Positions 22,133 to 31,429 of a stretch of 31,429 bases of DNA are shown here, piece by piece. The position numbers and the translations under genes were made by a program. The notes under the pieces were generated by a model. The model saw only the letters and a program-made list of their open reading frames with translations. It did no database searches and had not been told where the DNA came from. Numbering within the stretch: the first letter of the stretch is position 1; every line of letters starts with the position of its first letter. Source of the stretch: Lingula anatina (lineage: Eukaryota; Brachiopoda; Lingulata; Lingulida; Lingulidae). Location: positions 470,311 through 501,739 of the forward strand of contig NW_019774480.1 of NCBI RefSeq assembly GCF_001039355.2, read 5' to 3'.

Positions 22133-22250
22133 GAATTTGCTGTTACCAATTATTTTCATTCTGTCTTGTCGTACAATGTATGAATTCTTCAGCTCTCCTT
22201 GATACCAATATAACACTACCCAGAACCTGACATGCGCTGAGCACACGCCT

Positions 22251-22682
22251 AAAGAAATTTTCAAACTCAGCTCTGACCGTAAACGCATCGTAAGGGGCCT
22301 TTAAGCCATCGCATGACAGTTGATGGAGTTTCTCAGGCTCCGATAGGAGAGAGAATATCCGTCCCCTTGCCTACCCCCCCCCCCCCTCTCGCAGACAAGG
22401 GGGGTGGGAGATGTGATAAAGTGCACGTGTAAATAGACATGTGTTGGAGTTCAATGTGAATATAATATCATTATAACTCAATTTACTGAAGAGATGTGAC
22501 AATGTTTACCTATTCTTGCTTCGGCAACGTATCCTATACTACGGCTGTGACTTACCAGAAGGTGAATAGATATGTGATTAATAATGAAAGTAAAGCACTG
22601 ACGATATATTAACGAAATATTCAGAAGGTCAAACCAGTAGTTGATGTCAGAGGCGGATCACGCCCGCCAATAGCACAAAGGC
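22251..22682. other. intergenic between the array and gene 4
   Basis: No exon recognised. A C run and a G-rich stretch occur near 22374-22408. Homology with the array units ends at about 22250. Confidence 0.5.
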
Positions 22683-22692
22683 ACATATAATA
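22683..22692 (+). promoter_or_regulatory. TATA-like element of gene 4
   Basis: ACATATAATA lies about 70 bp upstream of the ATG at 22757, leaving room for a short 5' UTR starting near 22715. Confidence 0.4.
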
Positions 22693-22756
22693 GGCGGAAT
22701 ATATCTAACCTGAGAAGACAGACTGACTGCCTTTCCTTCGGAAACGCTCTGCAAGG

Positions 22757-23468
22757 ATGTACTCGCTTTGTGTAACGTTGGTGGCACTGTTAAGTTTCCA
22801 AGTAGTGGCATACTGGCAAAATCGACCCAGACCGCCCTTGGTGAGTAAAAAGTTCTTCCTATCTTGCACCAAAGATCAGAACGAACTGCGCCATTTTAAT
22901 ACCTTCAGATATTAAATTTTGTGCTTTTCAAGTAAATTGCTGTCTTTTAAATAATTCAAAGCAATTCTATTAACTTCCATAAAATCAAGTTGATAAGATA
23001 TAAGACAAAATGGTCACGGAAAGTGTTTTAGACCTATACGGTACACGATTTGTCAAGCAGAATATAATAAATAAATGGATGAAAAAATAAAAGTGAAAAG
23101 ATTTATTTGCCGTCTCCTCAAAGACACCTCAAGACATGTGTTTCATATCTTGCTTGAATACTTTTTTCCTTCCAGTCTCCATTATACCCGGGGATACCAC
23201 AAAATCATTACGGACACGTCTGGAATGTCTTAAATGTAATGTATTGCAATAAATTATGTAGTCACTTTAGACACTTATGATTTGATTTATTAGTCATTAA
23301 ATAAGGTAATTCGACTTCGACTTCTTCGACTTGTCACCTAATGAGACTACGTATTAACTTGTACGTTGTATCTTAGAATTATGCAGTAAATGACAGCTCA
23401 AGGGTATCGAAACTGGGAGAGGACGATTTGCTTCCCCTTAACACCTATATTTATGCTGAGGATACCTT

Positions 23469-23522
<54 letters not shown>

Positions 23523-26500
23523 GTTGCAGTGATTAACGTCATAAAGCAAAACTCTATTTAACAATTTTCAACCATTCTTTGTACCCCCGATATATGTATC
23601 TGTTCATTCTTTTTCAGACGCAATTTTACGGAAGGGCACGGAACAATCAGCTCAAGAACACAAGGGAAGCCGTGAATGTAATATTTTTTTCTGTTATGCT
23701 TGTCATGCCCGACCCTTTACGTATTCCTTTTCCGTACTTCCTGTCGCGTATTCCCCATAAATTTGAAGTGTAATTTTGAAACAAGCACGCGTCTAGTTTA
23801 GCCGCATCAGCGCCTTCAGAGATGAATGGGAATCATACCCCAGTTCGTGAAATAAAGACAGATGAGCTAATTTGCAGCAAATTTGTTGCAAATTTGCAAG
23901 AACTTGAATACTTTCTTGCAAACGTACTGCAAACTTGAGATGTTCTTGCAAATTTGCTGCTAGTTTTGCCACAGCTTTGCCAGAACAAAAACACTTTCTT
24001 GCAAACCTGCTGTAAACTTGTTGTTATTGTAAATTTGCTGCAAATTAGCAGCAATACAAATTTTTCATGCAAACTCGTACAAACTAGCAACCGCAAACTT
24101 TTAGTTTGCAGTACATTTGCTGCAAATTTGCTGCAGTATTGCTGCAAACTTTTCCTTTTGCAACAAGTGCGTTGGAAACAAGAGGAGGCATTTCAATTTG
24201 TTAAATTAAAAGGGAATTATATGTGTGACAGTTTTGCTTGGAGAGCAGTATGGTTTGAGCGGACCAGATTTTTTAAAACTTTACGAGTGAAACTGCAGCA
24301 GGTCATTGGAGGATACAAAGCAACAGTTGCGCCATGAATGTTATAAACAATGTATCATAGGTACTTATTGTTCAACAGCCTAGGCCAACCTCCGAAGCTT
24401 TTACCTTTGACGTCTATCCGCTACCTAATGGGGGCACCAGGTACACGGTATACAACTCTCCCGAGAAACCGCGAGACTTAGAGCATAACCTGACGCAGGT
24501 AGGCCTAAATAAAACGTAGAACTCGTATGTATCGAGTTGACATTTTCTCTTTTCTTTTATCATTCTTTATTTGAAACATAAAGGATCCATAAAACATATG
24601 ACACGCACTCGATTCACGAAGCATTTTAATTAAAATTGTCCGAAGTTTTTTATGAGGCGGGGTATTTTCTATGGCACCAATTGCCTAAAAGCGATTTTCA
24701 TTTAATGGTCTTATTTCGTCTTCTTATAACATATTGATTATCGTTTATCTCGAGAGATCACCAGTAACTTATACCAGTATGTACATAGCATAATTCGCAT
24801 CTTTGCGAAACTCACGAAAAAAAAAATTACGGTACTGAAATATATGAGTTTATCGCAGTCTGCAGCTGCTAATCAGATATAAATGTAGTATTTCATTAAA
24901 TTAATATATTTTAAATTTTTCATTGGGCATAACTCTCTAAATTATATCTTGACAGGATTCACGATATTCCATTAAAATGCATGATTCGAAGCAATGAATA
25001 CTCCGAAGTTATCAATTTTAAATGTGGTCTGAGTTCATACTTCACATCTGGCTGTACTTTCACAGCTAGTCATGCGTTATATCACCATACTTATAACAGA
25101 AATAAAACCAAACGCTATAATTGAAAGAAAATAGTTATAACTTTGTGATGTTTTAGCCTGAAGACGGAGACATAGTACAGATCTGGTCTCCTATGTCAGT
25201 GGAAGGCGGTGGCTATCTTCGAGTAACTAACCAAATCGCGCCAAATGGCGGGTACTACGTCGATTCGAAAGGATATATAGAAGATTCTAATAGTATGTAG
25301 CATTTTGAGTTACAATAACGTTTTTTCTCCAACATGATCTGATTCATAAAATTTGCTTGATACTTTCCTTGGTGTGGGTGGGTGGGTGGGTGAGGGGGGG
25401 GGGGGTCATACATCGTTGCCTTTTTAAAAAAAAATATTTAAGTTTTTATCAGCAAGTAGAAAAAGTATCGGACTTTGACCTATTTTCCAAATTAAACATT
25501 GAATTTTTATCAGCTTTGCAAAGACAAATATGATATTCCAATATATCATTTTTGTTCCACTTTGAAAAATACGATATCGACATCGTTTTATTAAATTTCT
25601 TTTAACACATTTGCCTTCCTTATCAACTCAAACCCAACAAATCTCCAAATACCAACTTTTACTTTACAGCCAAGTTCCGTTGGTGGACGACATTTCCGCG
25701 ACCGTCCCTTATGGATGCCGTTGTTTTGCGCATGAGCAAGACCCAGTTTCTTGGAAACGAGACAGAAGATGGATGGTACATCATTACCTACTCATATTGG
25801 GGACCCTCTTATCCGACAATCACAGCTGTAAGTCCACGACAGAATAATTCTTCGATTTATAAAATGTAGTGTCTGAGTAGTTTGTTGTCGCTTTAGTTAG
25901 TTGTCAGGCATGCTGAATGTACAAAAATTTATGTATGCAAATTGTTGTCCAATCATTCCATTTATTCAATTATTCGTCCCTTTGTTTATGTAGTTTGTTT
26001 ACTTAAATAAACATATTTTTACATTTAAAACAGTTGAGAATGATTCGTTTTGAAGTCGATTTTCATTCATCATAAAACAGCATCATTCAACAATTTAGCA
26101 TTATGTTGTTTCTATAATTATAAACACAATATATTTTATTACCGTGCCGCCGCAGTGCTTGAGCGCATGACCACTTTTAAAGGCATAGGCCTGTAAATAC
26201 ACAGGCTCATTGCGTCCCCAGAGTATTATTGCTGCTAGTGACGTAAAACATAGGCTACATATTGTTAGCCCAGGGCCTATAGCGTTACTAAGGCCGCATT
26301 CACATCGAAAAGAGCCGAGGCTCTACAAAGCCGAGACCTAAATATGGCGTCCATGAAAGGAAAACCGCCTAATCTTTTAATAGTCTCTCCACCTCTCACA
26401 CGCCTCCCCACGCGTCGTCCCTGCGGGGGTACAGTAATTAAATCTCGGCTCCATTCGCCCGGAAGCTACCTGATAAATACAAAGTGCGCAAGCCTATTGG

Positions 26501-27634
26501 TCTGGGGTCAGCTGATTACGCTGCGATGAACATTACATGTACATTCCCTACGTAAAAATAAAGGGTCCGTGTAGCAGTTACATTGTCCGCCATCCATACA
26601 AGTTAGGGTAAGCATGACGTAAGTGGGTCAAAATCTAGGGCAGTGTTTACCTGCAGAAGTCAATGGGAATCGGACCTTGTTTCACAGGGTACATGTACTA
26701 TCTCATTATGACATATATATGACACTGAAAAAGGATTATGTTAAAGGGTTGTTACGCCTTGCCTCAAGGTCAAACGGGGACGTGTGTCTTAGTTAAGAAA
26801 AGAAATGCAATCATATCGCGCATTCACTATTTCAGAATATGGGCACCTGGCTGCCGACAGTTGACCAGATTTGGAATCCGACGTTCTTTGGAAATCATTT
26901 AAGGTAGCCTTATGCTTGTCATATTAAAGATCAAAACTGTGTTATTGATTCTTCCAGCATTTACCAGTACATGTTTGTACCGGTAGGGTATTCAGTCTAT
27001 CAGTTGAATGGTCTATCAGTTTCTTTTGTTTTTTTATGCAACTACTCTATGGCAATGCTTAGGGTTGTGAAAAGAGCAATGATGTTGGTACATAGATCTC
27101 CTTTTTAAAAAGTGAATAACGTTTAAGATTCCATTCCCATAGATTTTAGATCGATCTATCGCTGTGGGGAGTCTCACTAGATTGCTGTCAGCTTAGCCGG
27201 CTTAAGCGTCTGTCCCACCTACTAAAAGCTGTAAGGGGGTAATTAACTGTCGTGTGCGCTCGGCTGACTGCAATTTAGCGTGAACCCCCAGGGAGTTAGG
27301 TCGATCCGGATATATCGATCTAAATCTCTGGGAATGTAGTCTTAGAGGGAATGGAAAAATTCAGGGCATCAAATGTCGGCAAATAATATATTCAAAGGAT
27401 GGATTCAGGTTGGAAGGTACATGTATATACTGTTAAGTCATTGACATATAGCTGTCTTTAATTTGTAGATTGGAGAAGGCAACATCCTCTGGTTATCCGT
27501 CCATCTTCCTTAACGCAAAAAGATACGGACAGATTGAAGGATATCGTGAAACGGGACGACCGGAAGTTGCCAAACTTTGGCCGAATCCGGGTACTCTGTT
27601 CTTCATTTACGACCAGGGAATACAAAATGACTAA
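22757..27634 (+). CDS. secreted 283-residue protein of unknown function, no cysteine outside the signal peptide
   Basis: Eight exons: 22757-22840, 23176-23235, 23618-23677, 24379-24498, 25157-25292, 25670-25827, 26836-26903, 27469-27634 (TAA). The total is 852 nt with consistent phases. MYSLCVTLVALLSFQVVA is a clear signal peptide. Residues about 19-108 are rich in Pro, Tyr, Asn and Arg and come from phase-0 exons, including two of exactly 60 nt. From about residue 109 a denser domain begins: VQIWSP, GGGYLRVTN, GGYYVDSKG, KFRWW, then GWYIITYS, PSIFLN, GQIEGY and TLFFIYDQG near the C-terminus. Two N-glycosylation sequons are visible, Asn105 (NLT) and Asn183 (NET). Short beta strands with repeated G-x-YL-V and F-x-I-Y patterns suggest a beta-trefoil-like fold (the fold of FGF and IL-1), but this is a guess from pattern. 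The second exon is the least certain, since it was chosen on splice signals alone. No function is assigned. Confidence 0.75.
23473..23519. repeat. (AT)n microsatellite
   Basis: An uninterrupted AT dinucleotide run of 47 bp in an intron of gene 4. Confidence 0.98.
23870..24172. repeat. degenerate TTGCAAA/TTTGCTGCAAA repeat field
   Basis: About 300 bp in which TGCAAA, TTTGCTGCAAA, CTTGCAAA and their reverse complements recur every 10-25 bp with drift. It lies in the intron between exons 3 and 4 of gene 4. Long open frames on both strands (23833-24147 minus, 23954-24337 plus) result from the repeat, not from coding. Confidence 0.75.
25376..25405 (+). other. G-rich run with quadruplex potential
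   Basis: Four GGGT units followed by a long G run in an intron of gene 4; this satisfies the simple four-run quadruplex pattern. Confidence 0.6.
25828..26835. other. long intron of gene 4, no element resolved
   Basis: A 1-kb intron. A locally GC-richer stretch around 26270-26600 contains GAGCCGAGGCTC-like and TCTCGGCTCC-like pieces and an open frame (26344-26529) with no recognisable domain. It may be an old repeat, but I found no second copy in the window. Confidence 0.4.
27132..27336. mobile_element. 205-bp inverted-repeat element, second copy of the 14527 element
   Basis: The ends CATTCCCATAGATTTTAGAT and the reverse complement of the right end (CATTCCCAGAGATTTAGATC) pair well, extending to ATCGAT. 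The interior matches 14527-14753 in reverse orientation. It lies in the last intron of gene 4. No convincing target duplication is seen, and no protein is encoded. Confidence 0.7.
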
Positions 27635-28349
27635 GAAAATAGATTATTTTCGACGGACATTAATTTAACAGATTATTTTAAAAGAAAACAGGAAGGTAAG
27701 AATTCATCTGGTATTTTTGAGTGGGTGTAATTACAGTTTTATAGCACCTTTCAAGGGGAACTTCAGAAAAATATCGTAACACGAAGCTCACTGTAGTAAC
27801 TTGTATGTAGTAGGCGTATAGTAGAATAATGAATGAACAGAGATCATGAAACTGATGGTAAATAAATGAATACATCAGAACCGTTTCAAGAACCAAGTGT
27901 CGTGTATTTTTCTCCTTATATGAGAACTTCTAATGCTTGTGTGATTTAAATCCTGATAACTTGCAGCAGAATATAGAGTGGCATCTAATGTTTTTTTTTC
28001 TCAGTGCTTCAAATGTGTACGTATAGGTTCTGAATGAACATGCTTGACTCCATTCCAAACAGACCACACACAAACACAAGAACATAGTTAAAATATGTTA
28101 TAAAATATATTTTAATAACAACTTTGTTCAATATACATCTCGTATAAAATATTCGGCCTGTTATGAACAGAAAGAACAAATGGAGTTACATGACGTTAGA
28201 TAAAATGTTACTTGTGCTGGGTGAATGAAATAATTTGTGTTTTATTGCATACATCTCGATAACAGATACCCTGCCCGGCTTAGTTTTGTATAATGAAGTA
28301 ACAAATGGCTTCCGTTTCATTTGATAGGATTTTATACTGAATATGGTTT

Positions 28350-28392
<43 letters not shown>

Positions 28393-28685
28393 GAGACTTA
28401 ATGTAAGAGATGATATAAAACAATACTAATTGATAGGGACCACACTTGGTCCTTCCGTGGTGTAAAATGTCTATTTACCTATATTCTTTACAGCAGAGCT
28501 ACTTTTATTTCAACACGTAGCCTACTACATGTTATTGGTTGACTGGATGTCTTTACATGCTCACATGTTCATTAAACGTGTTCAATACTAGTATATTTCA
28601 TGAATACATGTAGTTCCCCCCGAGTCACTTCACACGTGACATGGTGGGCGAATTAATCGTAAAGTAGATGTGGAGAAATATGATA
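27635..28685. other. convergent intergenic region and 3' UTRs
   Basis: The region lies between the stop codons of gene 4 and gene 5. A poly(A) signal candidate for gene 4 is AATAAA at 27861-27866. For gene 5, TTTATT at about 28505 is the reverse-strand equivalent. A (TAA)n run lies at 28353-28389. No exon is recognised. Confidence 0.5.
28353..28389. repeat. (TAA)n microsatellite
   Basis: About 12 TAA units. The poly-Leu open frame on the minus strand is an artefact of this tract. Confidence 0.97.
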
Positions 28686-31355
28686 TCATGCGTTCGTTTC
28701 AGGTCTTAGTCGAATCTGGAATAAAATGCAAAATTTTAAGTAAATAAACTGTTTAGAGTTATAACGATTAAGGTGTCTTATTAAACTGGCATCTGGTGTT
28801 TTACTAAGCTTTCACAACAATAACACGCACGTCTAGCTAGCTGTAAATGTCCAATACTTCGTATCATTACTTTTAAAACATATCATCAAAAATATAAAGA
28901 GGAATATTTAACCACATTTTGCCACGGAACACGCAAAAAATATGAAACACATTCAAAATCACACTTACCGGATTGTGGAAGCCGTTCCCATACCCCACTT
29001 GAGGCCGCGATATCCTGAATTCGTGATCTGGTTTCAAGTTGCCAGTAAGCATGCTTTCCCACCCGTTAGAGTCCATGTCCGGATATCCTGAAATGCAAAG
29101 AACAATTTCAAAAATATTCATGTCATAAATAAGTCGAGATTCAAATCAAGGTACTGGCAATCCACCAACAAGAGATGTGAACTGGGCCGAGATTCAAATG
29201 CAGAGATACATAGTAACCAACTGTTAACCCGAAATTATCCAAAAAGCGTTTAATATCGACCTTAAACAGACATTACATCGTGGAGAAGACTTATTTAGCA
29301 ACATGAATCGGTTTGGATCCATATTAAAACCGTGTTTAATCAGAAATTCATTTTCGATGCAAGAACCGAAAAGCTACGAATCACGTCACCCATCTCATTT
29401 ATAAACTTGTTAAAAACTGTAAACGTGCTCAAACTATACTATGCCACTAAATATGTATCCATCCTGACGCCTTAAATACGCATATACCTACCGTGGCGCC
29501 CCCCATAATTGGCGTAGCCTCCATTTCTGTGCAAAAAGTCACTGCCTGAGCTGCTGCTCCGACTACCCGGAACTACTAGTACGACTGCTCCCCGACCCCG
29601 GGTCTCGGCCTCTTCCCATGTACTGCCAGTTGGGGAAATACTTGGGATGAAAAACCCCACTGGTTGGTCCGTATGCTCCATGTAAAAAGCTGGAATGAAA
29701 TGATATCGACATCGATATGCAGAAACATTTTCAAGTCATTTAGACTTTATTACGTCATGTCAGCATCAAAGTGACGTCATGTAATGCTGGGCTATGCAGT
29801 GAAGGCTGGATATTAAATCTCGTAGACAAAGATAATAAAATAAACAAATTAATATAAACAAAATCGAATTTAAAAAATAAATAATCACGATTCAAACAAT
29901 TGAATTAATGAACAATGAATGTTCAATGAAGTAATTTGAAATTTTAGAATAGTTAATACATTCTCAAATCAAATGCATGGATTTCGCACTCACTTATCAT
30001 ATCTAGTTGCCCGTAGCTTCTCCTTCTTCGCTTTCCTCTTTTTGTAAATGATCACAATAACGAGGATGCATATCGCAACGATGAGTAGAATGCCGCCGAC
30101 GGTGCTGGCCGCCACTATGGCTATTTCATCATTTGTCAGCCCAGATTTGGTCTGGCATTGGCTACCGCTGTAGCCTGTCACACATCTGTCAATGATAAAA
30201 GAATGTATTATTACTGAACAAATACGTGTGACTGGCAAAAAGCGGTAAAACTGACAGAGAGAAAGACAATGAAAATAAAACACATGTATATATAAATCTA
30301 TAATTGTATCTACCTACATGTACCTATCTACCTACCTACCTACCTGTCATACACGCGCGCGCGCATGCATACTGACATACATAAATGCATTCAGACCGAC
30401 AAACATTCAATCAAACAGCATAAAAACATAAACCAATTGTTTTGCCTTTGACATCACCTAGAGAACACAAGACAAGCATACGAATCCATTAAAACTAGTT
30501 GTTCAGACAAAAGATGGAAAAGGCTTTACTTACGAACAGTAACCATATGCACTGCCATCACAAGCGCCCCCGTTCTGGCAACCCAGCACCGTACACTGTT
30601 GTAATGGCACTGAAAATAGGCAGATCAGGTGAAGAGTCATCAGTCTTAAATTTTTCCCAAAATGCGACACAACTGCACATAAGTTTTTCAAAAATTGCGC
30701 AGCGGGGCTGTGCCATGGGAATCATACCCATATTTTAGAATTTAGACAAGTACATAACGTCCCGTCAAAGTGTCCAAAAACCCCGGCTCAAATAGTTGAC
30801 CGATAGACGGGTTCAGGTACAAATAAGTCAACTGCAAATCCTTTTCGCCTTGGTAATTTTCATACGGATACCAGAGAGACCGCAAACCCTATATCCGCTT
30901 TACCGTGTGTATGAACAATGCTACATAGAAATGATTGGATGGAATTTGGGTATGTGCTATGAAATGGCAACGAATTCAAACCAAGACGTTCGGTGCAGTA
31001 AGGTGACATATTCTGTATTTTACTCAAGAACTGACTTGCAGGTCATTTTAATATAAAAATTTACCATTTGTCGTGTTTGAGTTACGCCCACTAATATATT
31101 ACAAAAAAAAAAAAAAAAAGAATAAAAATCGATATAAAATTGTCACAATGATCATCGCTATATTTCCATTCGTACTTACCACCGTCTACTACCGGCGCTT
31201 CTATTACCCGAAAGCGACTGTTTTCGTAAACTATGACGTAGTTGTTTGGAATAAGCTGTTGCAACATGTGTTCTCTGAAAGCCTGCGTGGTAGCGTTTAC
31301 ATCGCCCCCCGTTGTGTTCACTTTTACCGTGTACTGAACTATAAGACTACCGTCA
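28686..31355 (-). CDS. SEA-EGF single-pass membrane protein, C-terminal part, with an apparent frameshift
   Basis: Minus-strand exons, 5' to 3': 31355-31180, 30609-30534, 30185-29994, 29689-29492, 29087-28969, 28715-28686 (TGA). The 5' end is outside the window. The first exon is a SEA-like module: DGSLIVQYTVKVNTT, TQAFREHMLQQL, FRVIEA. GSLIV resembles the G-S-V-V-V autocleavage site of SEA domains in mucins. Next is an EGF domain split over two exons (CTVLGC, QNGGAC, GYCSC, GYSGSQC: six cysteines), then a transmembrane helix (IVAASTVGGILLIVAICILV) and a basic stop-transfer stretch YKKRKAKKEK. The cytoplasmic tail is Gly/Ser/Tyr-rich (YGPTSG, YMGRGRDPG, SRSSSSGSD). In the fourth exon the frame entering from the transmembrane exon meets TAG at 29563-29565, while the frame needed by the next exon is open. 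One surplus base in CCC at 29566-29568 would account for this. Probable type I surface glycoprotein or mucin-like receptor; ligand unknown. Confidence 0.75.
30305..30346. repeat. CTAC tetranucleotide microsatellite
   Basis: Imperfect CTAC units in an intron of gene 5, followed at about 30352-30364 by an alternating CG run (CGCGCGCGCGCATGCAT) of the kind that can adopt Z-DNA. Confidence 0.85.
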
Positions 31356-31382
31356 CTGAAAATTTAAATGTATAACTAGAGT

Positions 31383-31429
31383 TATATTATATTATATTAT
31401 ATTATATTATATTATATTATATTATATTA
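31383..31429. repeat. TTATA pentanucleotide microsatellite reaching the window end
   Basis: Perfect TTATA units continue to the last base, so the true length is unknown. Confidence 0.97.

Larger units (their letters stand above)
14213..22250 (+). repeat. tandem array of about 2.7-kb gene-bearing units
   Basis: The conserved upstream block (AATCACTGATAAC, CATATGGCG and CTTGCCA further on) recurs near 14280, 16989 and 19718. First exons, downstream exons and 3' flanks recur in the same order. Unit 1 runs from about 14213 to 16574, unit 2 from about 16575 to 19307, unit 3 from about 19308 to 22250. Unit 1 ends in one kind of 3' flank (A). Units 2 and 3 each begin with an A-type flank and end in a different flank (B). 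This fits a tandem duplication whose left breakpoint lay in the 3' UTR of copy 1. Confidence 0.88.

Noticed and set aside
23833-24337. Long open frames on both strands
   Set aside because: They are produced by the TTGCAAA repeat field; the composition is repetitive Leu/Lys/Cys with no family resemblance.
28186-28392. Poly-Leu minus-strand frame
   Set aside because: It is a translation of the (TAA)n microsatellite.

Overview
This is eukaryotic, animal DNA. Every coding region is split into short exons with GT/AG junctions that keep frame, introns run from about 150 bases to 1 kb, and the noncoding DNA is AT-rich with microsatellites and small inverted-repeat elements. The gene families (an IP3/ryanodine-receptor relative, an acid phosphatase type 7, a SEA-EGF membrane protein) suit a marine invertebrate (mollusc, echinoderm, hemichordate or amphioxus grade). 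I cannot name the species, and the sequence does not settle the phylum.

Layout, left to right. (1) 447-4272, plus strand: the last nine exons of an IP3-receptor-like channel, 5' end outside the window. It keeps the pore-lining helix, the CFIC/H..EH motif and a C-terminal coiled coil, but lacks the glycine-rich selectivity filter. (2) 6659-12979, minus strand: a complete 12-exon acid phosphatase type 7 (446 residues, all metal ligands present), convergent with gene 1. (3) 14213-22250, plus strand: a tandem array of about 2.7-kb units carrying three paralogous three-exon genes for small secreted Thr/Pro-rich proteins. Each ends in a dibasic site, a C-x8-C ring and a terminal glycine. I do not recognise this family. 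Copy 1 looks intact, copy 2 has a broken frame, and copy 3 has a damaged splice acceptor. (4) 22757-27634, plus strand: an eight-exon gene for a secreted 283-residue protein with no cysteine outside its signal peptide, also unrecognised. (5) 28686-31355, minus strand: the 3' end of a SEA-EGF-transmembrane protein, with an apparent one-base frameshift in the cytoplasmic tail.

The genes do not form an operon or an obvious pathway. The array and gene 4 share strand and a secreted character. Around the array lie several non-autonomous inverted-repeat insertions, some dated by their presence in one unit and absence from its sister.

All exon models were built by eye from splice signals, phase continuity and remembered family motifs. 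No alignment, transcript or database search was possible.
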